Source of the DNA: Pantoea agglomerans
GTDB taxonomy: Bacteria; Pseudomonadota; Gammaproteobacteria; Enterobacterales; Enterobacteriaceae
Length of the DNA stretch: 64,000 nucleotides
Assembly: GCF_021397715.1 (NCBI RefSeq)
Contig: NZ_CP090207.1
Span: 682,001 to 746,000, forward strand
Reading direction: 5' to 3'
Part shown: piece by piece, positions 10,691 through 17,883 of the stretch
Position numbering within the stretch: the stretch's first letter is position 1
Layout of the letters: every line of letters begins with the position of its first letter
Position numbers and translations under genes: made by a program
Notes under the pieces: model-generated
Database searches by the model: none
What the model was told of the DNA's origin: nothing
Seen by the model: the letters and a program-made list of their open reading frames with translations, nothing else

Positions 10691-11219
10691 AAGTAACTCC
10701 TTTTAGATTAATCCATATAAAAATTCATGCAATCCATGTTAAGTATAAGTATAAGGATAAGAGAAGTGGTGAGTAAACTTTATTCTTATTATAAATCGGA
10801 ACGTATCTTCTTTGAGTGTTGCACCAATTTCAATGCAATGCCTGATGTGCAGCAATATGTTAAAATATAATGTATATTGTGATAGGGAGAGATTTTTTGT
10901 TAAAGGCCCGGCGGTTTAATAGATATAGGTTTAAAACTTAGTTGTTTATATAAGGCAAGTTATTTTCTTTTATTTGTTAACTGCTTTCGTGGGAATTAAT
11001 AAAATCTAAGTCAGCCAGAAAATTCCTGAAGAGTATTTTTCTTACATAGATGTTGGAGACTGTGGTTTTGAGGCACAAGGGAATAGTGGGGTTAGCGACT
11101 AAAGCAGTTGCGCGGCCTGCAACGTGAGCACATGGCAATGGTAGTAGAGTAGGTACAGAAAGCCGCATCACCTTACGTTTCCCGCAGTACGCTGGCCGAA
11201 TGGATTGAGCAGAAAAAAC
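10691..11219. other. AT-rich non-coding stretch with no recognised gene
   Basis: The first ~300 bases upstream of hcp copy 1 are strongly AT-rich and should contain its promoter. From about 11050 composition becomes more balanced. A short readable segment at 11163-11219 runs in the frame of the phage lysis remnant that follows, but I could not match it to a protein. No intact ORF, RNA gene or IS end was recognised. Confidence 0.4.
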
Positions 11220-11482
11220 GTAACCGTGAATTCTTCTGCCTGATCCTGTTGTTCGGCTGCGTTAGCGACCGGCCATCGCCGGAGGTGAATCTTACCGTGA
11301 GTGTCTGTCCAAAAATCACGACCCGGCAGCGCCGCGTACTAACTGCGTCCTTCTGTTCTGCTGGACGAAACAGAGGTCGCCTGGGCTGCTGGACGGCATG
11401 TGCCGGTAAGGTCGATACCAACATCAGCTGTCAGGAAAAAGACGATAAACAAGTCGCAGTTCTTACGCAGTGCGCTAAATAA
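11220..11482 (+). pseudogene. Degenerate P2-like Rz1/LysC-type spanin gene
   Basis: A translation in the frame running through 11249 reads as a lipoprotein-like start (LILLFGC followed by SDRPSPEVNLTV) and ends CAGKVDTNISCQEKDDKQVA. Both ends resemble the Rz1-like lysis proteins of P2-type phages. The middle is in the wrong frame: the neighbouring frame reads LLDETEVAWAA, which resembles the missing central piece. At least one pair of frameshifts is therefore present and no clear start codon remains. It overlaps the next phage remnant in the arrangement seen in P2-like lysis/tail regions. Recognised from memory; a profile search would settle it. Confidence 0.55.
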
Positions 11483-11541
11483 GTCGCTCCCTTACTTGGC
11501 CGATAAACCGGACCGCCTGCATTTGTTCGTGGACAGCGGTT
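11442..11541 (+). pseudogene. Truncated P2-like phage tail completion gene R
   Basis: From 11442 the frame reads INKSQFLRSALNKSLPYLAD then KPDRLHLFVDSG, a good match to the N-terminus of the P2 gpR tail-completion family. The expected start codon position holds ACG, with AGGA at a proper distance upstream, so the start seems mutated. After about 32 codons the phage sequence stops and continues directly into the broken ddlA copy. The bases CAGCGG are shared by both partners at the join. Confidence 0.65.
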
Positions 11542-11860
11542 GCTGTTGGTTGCCAGGTACCAGTGCGACATCTTCAGCCGCGCGATTCAGGGCAATCAGG
11601 GACGGATTTTCAGCGTTAAGTAAGAAGTTGGAGGCATCGTTCAGACCCCAGTGTCCCTGCTCCCAGCAACACCACCTCAAACCTGGTTTTGTCGATCGCA
11701 TCAAGAATATTTTTGGCTGACTGCAACGACACTTCATGCTCAGCCGATTTACCGCCAAACACGATCCCTACCCGCAACTTTGTCATCAATTTCTGCCTGC
11801 TGAAAAATCAAAACAACATGCAGCTCTCAAATGAAAACAGGGTGGGGTAGCAGAATGTTG
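11534..11860 (-). pseudogene. ddlA: Broken second copy of the ddlA 5' end with upstream DNA
   Basis: This is the right copy of the direct repeat at 8813-9155, in the same orientation. It covers about the first 85 codons of ddlA plus ~80 bases upstream. Two 8-bp deletions are visible, one inside the coding part (lost between CTGCT and CCCAGC), which shifts the frame, and one in the upstream part. Only two substitutions were seen otherwise, so the duplication is recent. The left end is fused to the phage gpR remnant; on the right it ends at 11860 in unrelated DNA. Confidence 0.93.
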
Positions 11861-12704
11861 CGGGAGCGGCTGGCCAGCCGCTGCAAGGCGCCGCGCGGCA
11901 GGAGGCGTCACCCAGACCAGGATCGCAGCCTGATTTTGCGGAGATGACCGCGCGAGCGGGCCATGTATCACCTGACCGGCGAAATGCGAAAGGCGGCTTT
12001 GCAGTCTGATGGTTTTATCGCGACGGATAATTACTGAAATGCCGCAGCCAGCCACCGGGAATAAAAGCGTAGCCGCCTGGCTGAGATAATGGCAGCCGAA
12101 ACACTCAGCCCTGGCCGCAGGATTCGCTGCTGAAGAAAATGTTAAAACTCACGCTTTAATGACTCAATTTCTTCATTATTATTCTCTTATTGTCCTATTT
12201 CAGATGATTATTGAGATTCCCCCTGGTATAGCCGATCAGACAGTCAACTTTCTTATTCAATATCCGCCGACATGCGCTGCTGTTGCAATTTTCAACAGTG
12301 TGAGCGCGGTCAAACCCATTCAGCAGAGATTTGAATATACTAGAATGGTAGGTCAGGTTTGACGCGCTGTAGAAAGCATGAACTGGCTCTTTAAAGCAGC
12401 CAGATAAACAGTTTATCAGCGATTGATGGAAGAAAATGACTTTCATTTCATTCGGTTAAACAACCATTTACCGAACCCGCTGTTTATACGGTTAATACCG
12501 AAGGCGAGAGGGTGTTGTCATTCCAGTGATGCGTTTTATCGCGTTATTGTTTCGGTCATTGATTATTCCGACCGGGAAGAAGTGAAAGGATATAACAGGG
12601 GTTACCAGAAAGGTAACAGAAGAGTGGCCGTAATTTCCAGGGATGTTTCAGCTCAAAATTTAGTTTTTAAATCACTATAACCTATCGCTATTTTGAGGCT
12701 ATGT
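11861..12704. other. Non-coding region with palindromes upstream of the GntP permease gene
   Basis: No gene is supported. 11861-12140 is GC-rich and unmatched; it may be the DNA originally upstream of ddlA, or another remnant. From about 12150 it is AT-rich. Three inverted repeats stand out: GATAAAC-A-GTTTATC at 12403-12417, CGGTC/GACCG arms at about 12554-12575, and GTTACC-N5-GGTAAC at 12601-12617. The last resembles the half-sites used by GntR-type (LacI-family) gluconate regulators, though its spacing is longer than usual. These may control the permease. Confidence 0.4.
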
Positions 12705-14039
12705 ATGCTACCTTTTTTATCGCTTTTTTGGGTGCTGGCGGGGATCGTTATCCTGGTTGTACTTAATCTGAAGTATAAATTCCATAACATTTTCTCGTTG
12801 CTGATTGCCGGCATATTTGTAGCCATTATGGTCGGCATTCCATTAGGGGAAATTGTAACGGTTATTCAGCAGGGCATTGGCAGTATTATGGGGCACCTCG
12901 CGCTGATTATTATATTTGGCGCGATTATTGGCAAATTCATGACCGAATCCGGGGCCAGTCAGCAAATTGCTGATACGGTGATACGCCATTGTGGTACCCG
13001 CTATCTTTCTATTGGTTTGATGTTTATTGGGGTGATATTTGGTATCGCGATGTTTTATGAGGTTGCGTTTCTGATTGCCATGCCATTGGTGATGAACATC
13101 GCGGTGAAAGCCAACATTCCCTACATGAAACTGGTGATCCCGACGGTGGTGGGCGCGACGATGGGACACAGCCTGTTCCCGCCTCAGCCTGGCCCGGTAG
13201 CGTTAATCAGCGCGTTCAATGCCGATATCGTCCAGGTCTACCTTTATGGCGTGTTGGTGATTTTGCCAGCCTTATATTGTGCGGGTATCTTATTACCCAG
13301 GTTTCTGCCAGGCATTAACCGTATTCCGCTTAATTCGATTATCAAACCGATTGAAGAAATCGATCCCCAGCGACTTCCCTCTTTTAAAATCAGTATCCTG
13401 ATTCCGTTGATTCCGGCCATCCTGATGATTCTCGCTTCCGTAGTGAGACCGCTGGCGGGTGAAGGTTCGATGCTGACTCAGGTGTGCAAGTTGACAGGCA
13501 GCGCGGAAATCAGCATGTTACTGGCGACCTTCACGGCGATCTGGTTTTTGGGCGTTAAGCGCGGCATGACGGCTGATGGCATTACGCAGCATGTCTCAAA
13601 ATCGATTTCTCAGATTGCCAACGTGCTTTTTGTCATCAGTGCCGGTGGTATTCTGAAGCAGGTCATTATCGATTCTGATGTCGGTGACAGCATCGTTCAG
13701 CTGATGAGCCATGTTCCCTTCTCGCCCTTTATTATCGCCTGGTTAATCACTGCCGTTATCCGCATTCTTACCGGACAGGGCGCGGTTGCCGCCATCACCT
13801 CCGCAGGCATTGTCGCACCGATGATTGGCGCCTTCGATCTCAATCCCGCCTTAATGGTTCTTGCCGTCGCCTGTGGCAGTAACACCATTACCCTGATGTA
13901 CGACGGTGGCTTTTTATTGTTTAAAGAGACGTTTGGTATCTCAATGAAGGACACCTTTAAAACCTGGGGATTGCTGGAGTTAATTAACTCAGTGGTGGGG
14001 TTGGGAATGGTAATGCTGATTAGTCAGTTTTTAGGGTAA
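12705..14039 (+). CDS. GntP-family permease (gluconate-type organic acid:H+ symporter)
   Basis: A 444-residue membrane protein hydrophobic throughout, with about 12 predicted spans. It carries GntP-family features such as GKFMTESGASQQIADTVI near residue 75, PPQPGPVA near 155 and a C-terminal MYDGGFLLFKE. The start was set at the ATG at 12705, served by GAGG at 12695-12698. Relatives import gluconate, idonate, D-serine or fructuronate with protons. No kinase, dehydratase or regulator gene lies beside it, so the substrate cannot be named. It lies in the accessory region, with palindromes in its leader and a terminator behind. Confidence 0.88.
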   Translation: MLPFLSLFWVLAGIVILVVLNLKYKFHNIFSLLIAGIFVAIMVGIPLGEIVTVIQQGIGSIMGHLALIIIFGAIIGKFMTESGASQQIADTVIRHCGTRYLSIGLMFIGVIFGIAMFYEVAFLIAMPLVMNIAVKANIPYMKLVIPTVVGATMGHSLFPPQPGPVALISAFNADIVQVYLYGVLVILPALYCAGILLPRFLPGINRIPLNSIIKPIEEIDPQRLPSFKISILIPLIPAILMILASVVRPLAGEGSMLTQVCKLTGSAEISMLLATFTAIWFLGVKRGMTADGITQHVSKSISQIANVLFVISAGGILKQVIIDSDVGDSIVQLMSHVPFSPFIIAWLITAVIRILTGQGAVAAITSAGIVAPMIGAFDLNPALMVLAVACGSNTITLMYDGGFLLFKETFGISMKDTFKTWGLLELINSVVGLGMVMLISQFLG

Positions 14040-14046
14040 GTGTCGA

Positions 14047-14096
14047 CCCGCTTAGCTGAACTTTATGGTTTAAGCGGGCAGGTCATCTGCTTTTTT
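14047..14096 (+). terminator. Terminator after the GntP permease gene
   Basis: An 8-bp stem (CCCGCTTA / TAAGCGGG) is followed by a smaller hairpin (GCAG-N5-CTGC, 14078-14090) that runs straight into TTTTTT. The T-run overlaps the end of the convergent yjjJ gene. Confidence 0.7.
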
Positions 14097-15399
14097 ATCC
14101 CAGACGGGCGATACGCGAGCTGGCCTCGTCAAGATGATGGCGTAATGCCTCAAGGCATGGGGCGAAACTGGCGGAGAAACGCCCGCAACGGCTCGCTATA
14201 ACAAAGAAGCTCTCTGCCTGGCCCAGCGCTTCCTGCCAGATATCCCGGCTGATTACTTCCGGTAGTGATGCTGGTCGAAGCGCGTTCACAATTGCGCCAC
14301 CCGTGCTGGGCGCGAATCCCATCGGCAGAATATCGTAGGCCGGTGCAAGCTGATATGGGCGACCGTGACTGCTAATGAACGACAGGTTTCCGTGGTGCAT
14401 GTCAGTATTGCCAATTAGCATCCCAAATGCCCAGAGCCGGGCAGTACCCGCTGCGGCATCAGGATGGACATGTCCTTCCTTAACAAGGCGGTTAACCAGA
14501 ACAGGCCAGGAGGCGCTGGCATTGCCGACAAATTCTGACTCAAGTGCCCGCAGTGAGAAGATGCCAATACGTCCCAGTTTGCCAACGCGGTCGAATCGGG
14601 GGATCTCCAGGAATCGCTGACCACCAAAATCATATACCTCAGTCTCCACACCGAGCACCCTCAATGCCAGGTGCTCGGCTAGCAGGAGGTCGCGCCAACG
14701 TTCGCTAATCGGATTATCGTCCGGGGCTGAGAATTTCACTAAGACGTGACCGCGTTCTGTATAAGTGCAAAATTTCGGCTGTTCCCCGCCTGCAGATGAT
14801 CCCGGTGCTTCACCGGCTCCAGCCGCTATTGCCAAAGCGGGGTAGGCTGTGGCGCGCTCAACGGGGATGGGTTCCGGCATTTCAAGGAAACGTTCCCGAG
14901 CCTGCTCTCCTATCAGCAGGTTGCCGATAGCATCATGGCCCTGTGCAAGCAATGCCCTGACGACATCCTGGTCTGCCCATTGTTCTGGATTCGCTGGCAG
15001 ACCGAGAGCGGTCGCATAGGCTGATGCGTAGGCTCGCCCGAGATACCCTTGTGGACGCATATCAAACAGCCACCACGGCAGCCCGTCACTATGAAGACTT
15101 ATTTTGTCGGTCTGTACCATGACAAATCCCTCAGGATGAACCGGAATCAGCTCGCCAAGGGGTCTGATGCGTCCTTCATCAGTGATGCGGTAAATGGGGG
15201 CAGATCGAAATCCGCGATAAACATCGCGCAGAACGTACTGAATAGATGGACCCGCTCCAATCCGAACAATGTCATCGCCCATATCTCTTATTGCGCGGGA
15301 GAGTGTTGGCTGGCTAATGCCCATTATTTCAATCAGTTGCCGAGCTTGCGTTGGCCCCTGGCTGAGTAATCGGCGTATCGTTTCAGAGCGAGTGGGCAT
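14095..15399 (-). CDS. yjjJ: HipA-like serine kinase with N-terminal helix-turn-helix, YjjJ type
   Basis: 434 residues from the ATG at 15399; a longer GTG-initiated form from 15459 is possible but would read through tandem repeats. The first ~50 residues form a helix-turn-helix (LIEIMGISQPTLSRAI). The rest is a HipA-type kinase fold: an SSAGGEQPKF glycine loop, the catalytic loop GNTDMHHGNLSF and the metal-binding PAYDILP. Unlike classic hipBA there is no separate antitoxin gene; the DNA-binding function is fused to the kinase. HipA kinases phosphorylate translation factors and cause growth arrest or persistence. The target here is unknown. The fused HTH probably regulates its own promoter through the 12-bp repeats upstream. 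Confidence 0.88.
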   Translation of the reverse strand: MPTRSETIRRLLSQGPTQARQLIEIMGISQPTLSRAIRDMGDDIVRIGAGPSIQYVLRDVYRGFRSAPIYRITDEGRIRPLGELIPVHPEGFVMVQTDKISLHSDGLPWWLFDMRPQGYLGRAYASAYATALGLPANPEQWADQDVVRALLAQGHDAIGNLLIGEQARERFLEMPEPIPVERATAYPALAIAAGAGEAPGSSAGGEQPKFCTYTERGHVLVKFSAPDDNPISERWRDLLLAEHLALRVLGVETEVYDFGGQRFLEIPRFDRVGKLGRIGIFSLRALESEFVGNASASWPVLVNRLVKEGHVHPDAAAGTARLWAFGMLIGNTDMHHGNLSFISSHGRPYQLAPAYDILPMGFAPSTGGAIVNALRPASLPEVISRDIWQEALGQAESFFVIASRCGRFSASFAPCLEALRHHLDEASSRIARLG

Positions 15400-15416
15400 A
15401 AAGGTGAATCGCTTTT

Positions 15417-15452
15417 TGAATAGATAAGTGAATAGATAGATGAATGTATACC
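15417..15452. promoter_or_regulatory. Three 12-bp iterons upstream of yjjJ
   Basis: Three head-to-tail 12-bp units start at 15417, 15429 and 15441, each beginning TGAATAGATA or the decayed TGAATGTATA. They lie 18 bases upstream of the yjjJ start and are a likely operator for its own N-terminal HTH domain. Confidence 0.55.
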
Positions 15453-15459
15453 CTATCAC

Positions 15460-15647
15460 TTCTTCTACAATCCGTCACTCCAGAAGGGCATAGTCCCACG
15501 TCCTGATCGGGGACTCATTAGTGCAATCCGGATAATTAAATTCAACCATATCCATGGCAGGGCGGTCCTGTAAGTATCCCGCATAATCGTGCCATTCACA
15601 TTTAGAGATCATCCGGCATAATCAATCTGCCAACGAAGGAGATCGCT
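15460..15647. other. Intergenic DNA before the IS3-family remnant
   Basis: No gene is seen. The right-hand part (about 15575-15647) resembles the leader of an IS3-family element and carries AAGGAG just before the remnant's ATG. A clear terminal inverted repeat was not found. Confidence 0.35.
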
Positions 15648-15751
15648 ATGCGTAAAGTCCGTTTTACTGAGCATCAGATCATCGCTGTGATTAAGTCGGG
15701 TGAAGCAGGATGAACTGTTAAAGATGTCTGCCGGGAGGCCGGTATTTCTTA
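15648..15751 (+). pseudogene. IS3-family (IS51-group-like) transposase OrfA fragment
   Basis: The first ~34 codons read MRKVRFTEHQIIAVIKSGEAG, then an in-frame TGA, then TVKDVCREAGIS. This is the N-terminal helix-turn-helix of IS3-family OrfA proteins, in which an Arg usually follows EAG; CGA to TGA explains the stop. Sequence similarity ends after GIS, and no OrfB or right end is found. Confidence 0.85.
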
Positions 15752-16074
15752 ATTGTTGTGGTCAATAAAAATTGGCCAGCTGCGCCAGAGCATTGCCGGG
15801 ACGCGCCACTGCTGGCTTTCTGTCAGAGTTAGCCAACTGAAAAGAGTAAAAAGAATTTCAGTTTTTTCAGTGGAAAGGATCTATAGAGGATCTAATGAAA
15901 AACACAACTACCAGAGAAGTAATGAGGTTTTGTATTTTATGTGAGTCCGGAAGATCAAATTATGCGAGGGAAAACAACAAAGAAAAACCCGCAGAGTCTT
16001 AGCTGGTGCGGGTTTCAGCAGAGATTAACTGCTTTAAAAATCTGAAAACTGTTTCGCAGGGATAACCCCTTTCG
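15752..16074. other. Intergenic DNA between the IS remnant and hcp copy 2
   Basis: AT-rich, with no supported gene. It may contain further decayed mobile-element DNA. It ends with the terminator of the hcp operon at 15979-16015. Confidence 0.4.
15979..16015 (-). terminator. Terminator of the effector-partner-hcp operon
   Basis: On the minus strand, a 9-bp perfect stem (AAACCCGCA / TGCGGGTTT) is followed by a T-rich tract, about 60 bases after the hcp stop. Confidence 0.8.
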
Positions 16075-16560
16075 CTATGCTGTAGGACGTTCGTTCCAGG
16101 AGTCATGCGCCAGCAAATTGCCGTCTTTATACAGGTGTGTAATCTTCTCGTAGTTCAGGGCGACTTCTTCCATATGACCTGTGCCCGGACAGCCTCGCGT
16201 GTCGTGCATTACCGGACTAACAGAAATTACTTTGACGTTTTCCAGTGTAATCCGGTAATACTCCACTTCCTGGCCTGAGTGGTTGATATGGTAGAAGCGG
16301 AACTCTGCACTTTTCAGCGTTTGGCCCGTTGCGGCTGCTTTGAACAGGTAAGGTGATGCGCTATCAAGCTCTTTAGTAAATTGAAATGGTGCGTGCTGAC
16401 GTGTTCCGGTTACTTTCCCTGTCATTGGGTCAGTAGGGATAGTCAGGCTGTGGTGAAGTGTCCTTAACTCGATTGAGCCTTCGCGGTCTTGCACATCAGA
16501 GGAACCACGAATAGCAGCTCCGCCGTCGTCGGTCAAAAATAAATGTACTGGTACAGCCAT
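16075..16560 (-). CDS. hcp: Hcp-family type VI secretion tube protein (orphan copy 2)
   Basis: 161 residues with an AAGGAG ribosome site. Family motifs include FLTDDGGAAIRGSSDV near the start, LDSASPYLFKAAATGQTLKSAEF in two blocks mid-protein, and a C-terminal SWNERPTA. It is the last gene of a three-gene operon, 17 bases after a DUF1493-like gene. It shares the fold but not close identity with copy 1. Hcp would form the T6SS tube and may carry the effector encoded upstream. Confidence 0.92.
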   Translation of the reverse strand: MAVPVHLFLTDDGGAAIRGSSDVQDREGSIELRTLHHSLTIPTDPMTGKVTGTRQHAPFQFTKELDSASPYLFKAAATGQTLKSAEFRFYHINHSGQEVEYYRITLENVKVISVSPVMHDTRGCPGTGHMEEVALNYEKITHLYKDGNLLAHDSWNERPTA

Positions 16561-16577
16561 TTCGTTAGCTCCTTGCG

Positions 16578-16916
16578 TTAATCATATAACCATTTACCGG
16601 CTCTGGCCGATTTAATAAACATGTCAATTGTGAAATCAGGAACATCGACAGGATCAGGTTTCCTGAATGGATTCCATGAATGTTTTATTTTGGGGTAGTA
16701 GGCTTCAAGATGGAAATCAGACATATCAACGGCAAATTCTTTTGAATAATCTTCAACTAATTCTTCAATATCATCCTGATCAAGCTGAACATCAAAATGA
16801 ATATTTGCTTCTGGCGTGTACGTGCCATATTTCTTTTTCCTGAACATGTAGGCACCAGCACGTACAGAAAACATGCGTAGTACTCGTTGCTCAATGTCGT
16901 CTTCACCGATCACCAT
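16578..16916 (-). CDS. DUF1493-family protein, probable immunity or adaptor protein
   Basis: A 112-residue acidic protein. It looks like the DUF1493 family of enterobacteria: an N-terminal DIEQRVLRMF, a central acidic DDIEELVEDYSKEFAVDMSDF and a C-terminal IKSARAGKWLYD. No signal peptide or membrane segment, so it should be cytoplasmic. It overlaps the upstream effector candidate by seven bases and is followed 17 bases later by hcp, so all three are co-expressed. Function is not established; gene order suggests immunity, or a chaperone that loads the upstream protein. Family assignment from memory of motifs. Confidence 0.68.
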   Translation of the reverse strand: MVIGEDDIEQRVLRMFSVRAGAYMFRKKKYGTYTPEANIHFDVQLDQDDIEELVEDYSKEFAVDMSDFHLEAYYPKIKHSWNPFRKPDPVDVPDFTIDMFIKSARAGKWLYD

Positions 16917-17368
16917 AACTTATCATTGCCTCTTGCTATGGTGTTATATTCGCGGATTGAATTGTAGGTTATCTGTGAAATATCAACCAAAAGAACAACC
17001 TCGCCAACTAACGGAATAGTACGGCCTACCCATGTACCGACCTTCCTCACCATCCTGCGTTTTACAGTCCACGGAGTGTAGCCGCCGATCCATGTAGGCA
17101 TTTTCAATCCGAACGGGAACATTCTATTTCCGAATACTTTCCTCACACCTTTTGGAAGTCTGGATGTTCCTTTCAGTGCCGTTTCTGGTTTAGTCCGGGT
17201 AACCTGGTCATTTATACCTGCATACAGTGCATAGCTTGCTGAAATATCTTTAATGCCGAACTGATCAGCCGTGTTGAAAACAAACACCATGAAAAAGAGT
17301 TCAGAGGCGGTAAGATTCGATTTTCCCGCATAGAAGTATGTTCCGTTTAGTTCCTCTACTGTATCCAT
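16910..17368 (-). CDS. Unknown protein with C-terminal hydrophobic segment, T6SS effector candidate
   Basis: I do not recognise a named family. From the ATG at 17368 (GAAGGG seven bases upstream) it has 152 residues; an in-frame ATG at 17404 and a TTG at 17416 are alternatives with poorer ribosome sites. The N-terminal half contains NLTASELFFMVFVFNTADQF; a basic stretch follows (KGVRKVFGNR, VKRRMVRKVG). A hydrophobic C-terminal segment (TIPLVGEVVLLVDISQI) comes next, and the protein ends ARGNDKLW. It begins an operon with a DUF1493-like partner and hcp. A small membrane-interacting toxin delivered inside Hcp is the simplest reading, but this rests on context. Confidence 0.6.
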   Translation of the reverse strand: MDTVEELNGTYFYAGKSNLTASELFFMVFVFNTADQFGIKDISASYALYAGINDQVTRTKPETALKGTSRLPKGVRKVFGNRMFPFGLKMPTWIGGYTPWTVKRRMVRKVGTWVGRTIPLVGEVVLLVDISQITYNSIREYNTIARGNDKLW

Positions 17369-17553
17369 CAGTAACCCTTCAGACTGTAATGATTTGTTAA
17401 CCATACTCCTGAGCAATCAGACGCGGGGGAAATTTTTTCCTGGAAATTTCTGTAACCATGAGGTTTTGCAGACGTCAGCTAGCTGGATCGTGGCTTGAGC
17501 ACTTCAATAAATTATGTGAGGGGACAAAAAGGGGACACTAGCAATATAAATAG

Positions 17554-17580
17554 CAAAAAGACCGCTCTTTCGAGTGGTCT
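17554..17580 (-). terminator. Terminator of the tRNA-Ile2 gene
   Basis: A 9-bp stem with one G-T pair (AGACCGCTC / GAGTGGTCT) lies 27 bases past the tRNA 3' end and is followed on the minus strand by TTTTT. Confidence 0.8.
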
Positions 17581-17606
17581 GACTGTATGTATTTACTGCT
17601 AAAATT

Positions 17607-17682
17607 TGGTGGCCCCTGCTGGGTTTGAACCAGCGACCAAGCGATTATGAGTCGCCTGCTCTAACCACTGAGCTAAGGGGCC
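17607..17682 (-). tRNA. ileX: tRNA-Ile2 (anticodon CAT, read as lysidine-modified)
   Basis: A 76-base cloverleaf on the minus strand with GGCCCC acceptor pairing, anticodon loop CTCATAA and encoded CCA end. The CAT anticodon could suggest Met, but the body matches E. coli ileX almost base for base. Its C34 is changed to lysidine by TilS so that it reads AUA. Position next to mug agrees with E. coli. Its 3' end faces the accessory region, a usual integration site for genomic islands. Confidence 0.95.
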
Positions 17683-17694
17683 AGCGGAGCGGGG

Positions 17695-17700
17695 ATTATA
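17695..17700 (-). promoter_or_regulatory. -10 element of the tRNA-Ile2 promoter
   Basis: On the minus strand a perfect TATAAT lies 12 bases before the mature tRNA. A GC-rich discriminator (CCCCGC) follows, typical of stable-RNA promoters under stringent control. No good -35 was found. Confidence 0.6.
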
Positions 17701-17883
17701 AAGTATCTCTTCTGAGCGATCCAGCACTCAGCCACCGGTTGCTGAAATAAGCAGCAGGCAATTAGCTGCTGATTTTTATAACAAATATCCTGTCGGGCGG
17801 TAACAAGGTCTCAAAGTGGCACGGCAGGATACGCCGTACCAACCATAAAAATGCCCTCTGAGAACCCCCTGCCTGCGTCGGAG

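Noticed and set aside
11163..11248. Segment reading SRSTLAEW, reminiscent of IS66-type transposases
   Set aside because: The similarity is limited to a few residues and neighbouring sequence does not continue the match. It lies in the frame of the phage lysis remnant.
11786..12055. Open frame on the minus strand across the end of the ddlA repeat
   Set aside because: It begins in unrelated DNA and runs into the non-coding upstream part of the duplicated ddlA segment. No ribosome site or recognisable protein feature.
12423..12680. 85-residue ORF upstream of the GntP permease
   Set aside because: It covers the palindromes and has no plausible start signal or recognisable domain; more likely chance in AT-rich DNA.
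15753..15944. Short ORF after the IS3 remnant
   Set aside because: AT-rich, no ribosome site, no known motif and no conserved neighbour.
17607..17682. tRNA-Met because of the CAT anticodon
   Set aside because: The body of the molecule matches the lysidine-modified tRNA-Ile2 (ileX), and the neighbourhood beside mug is that of ileX.
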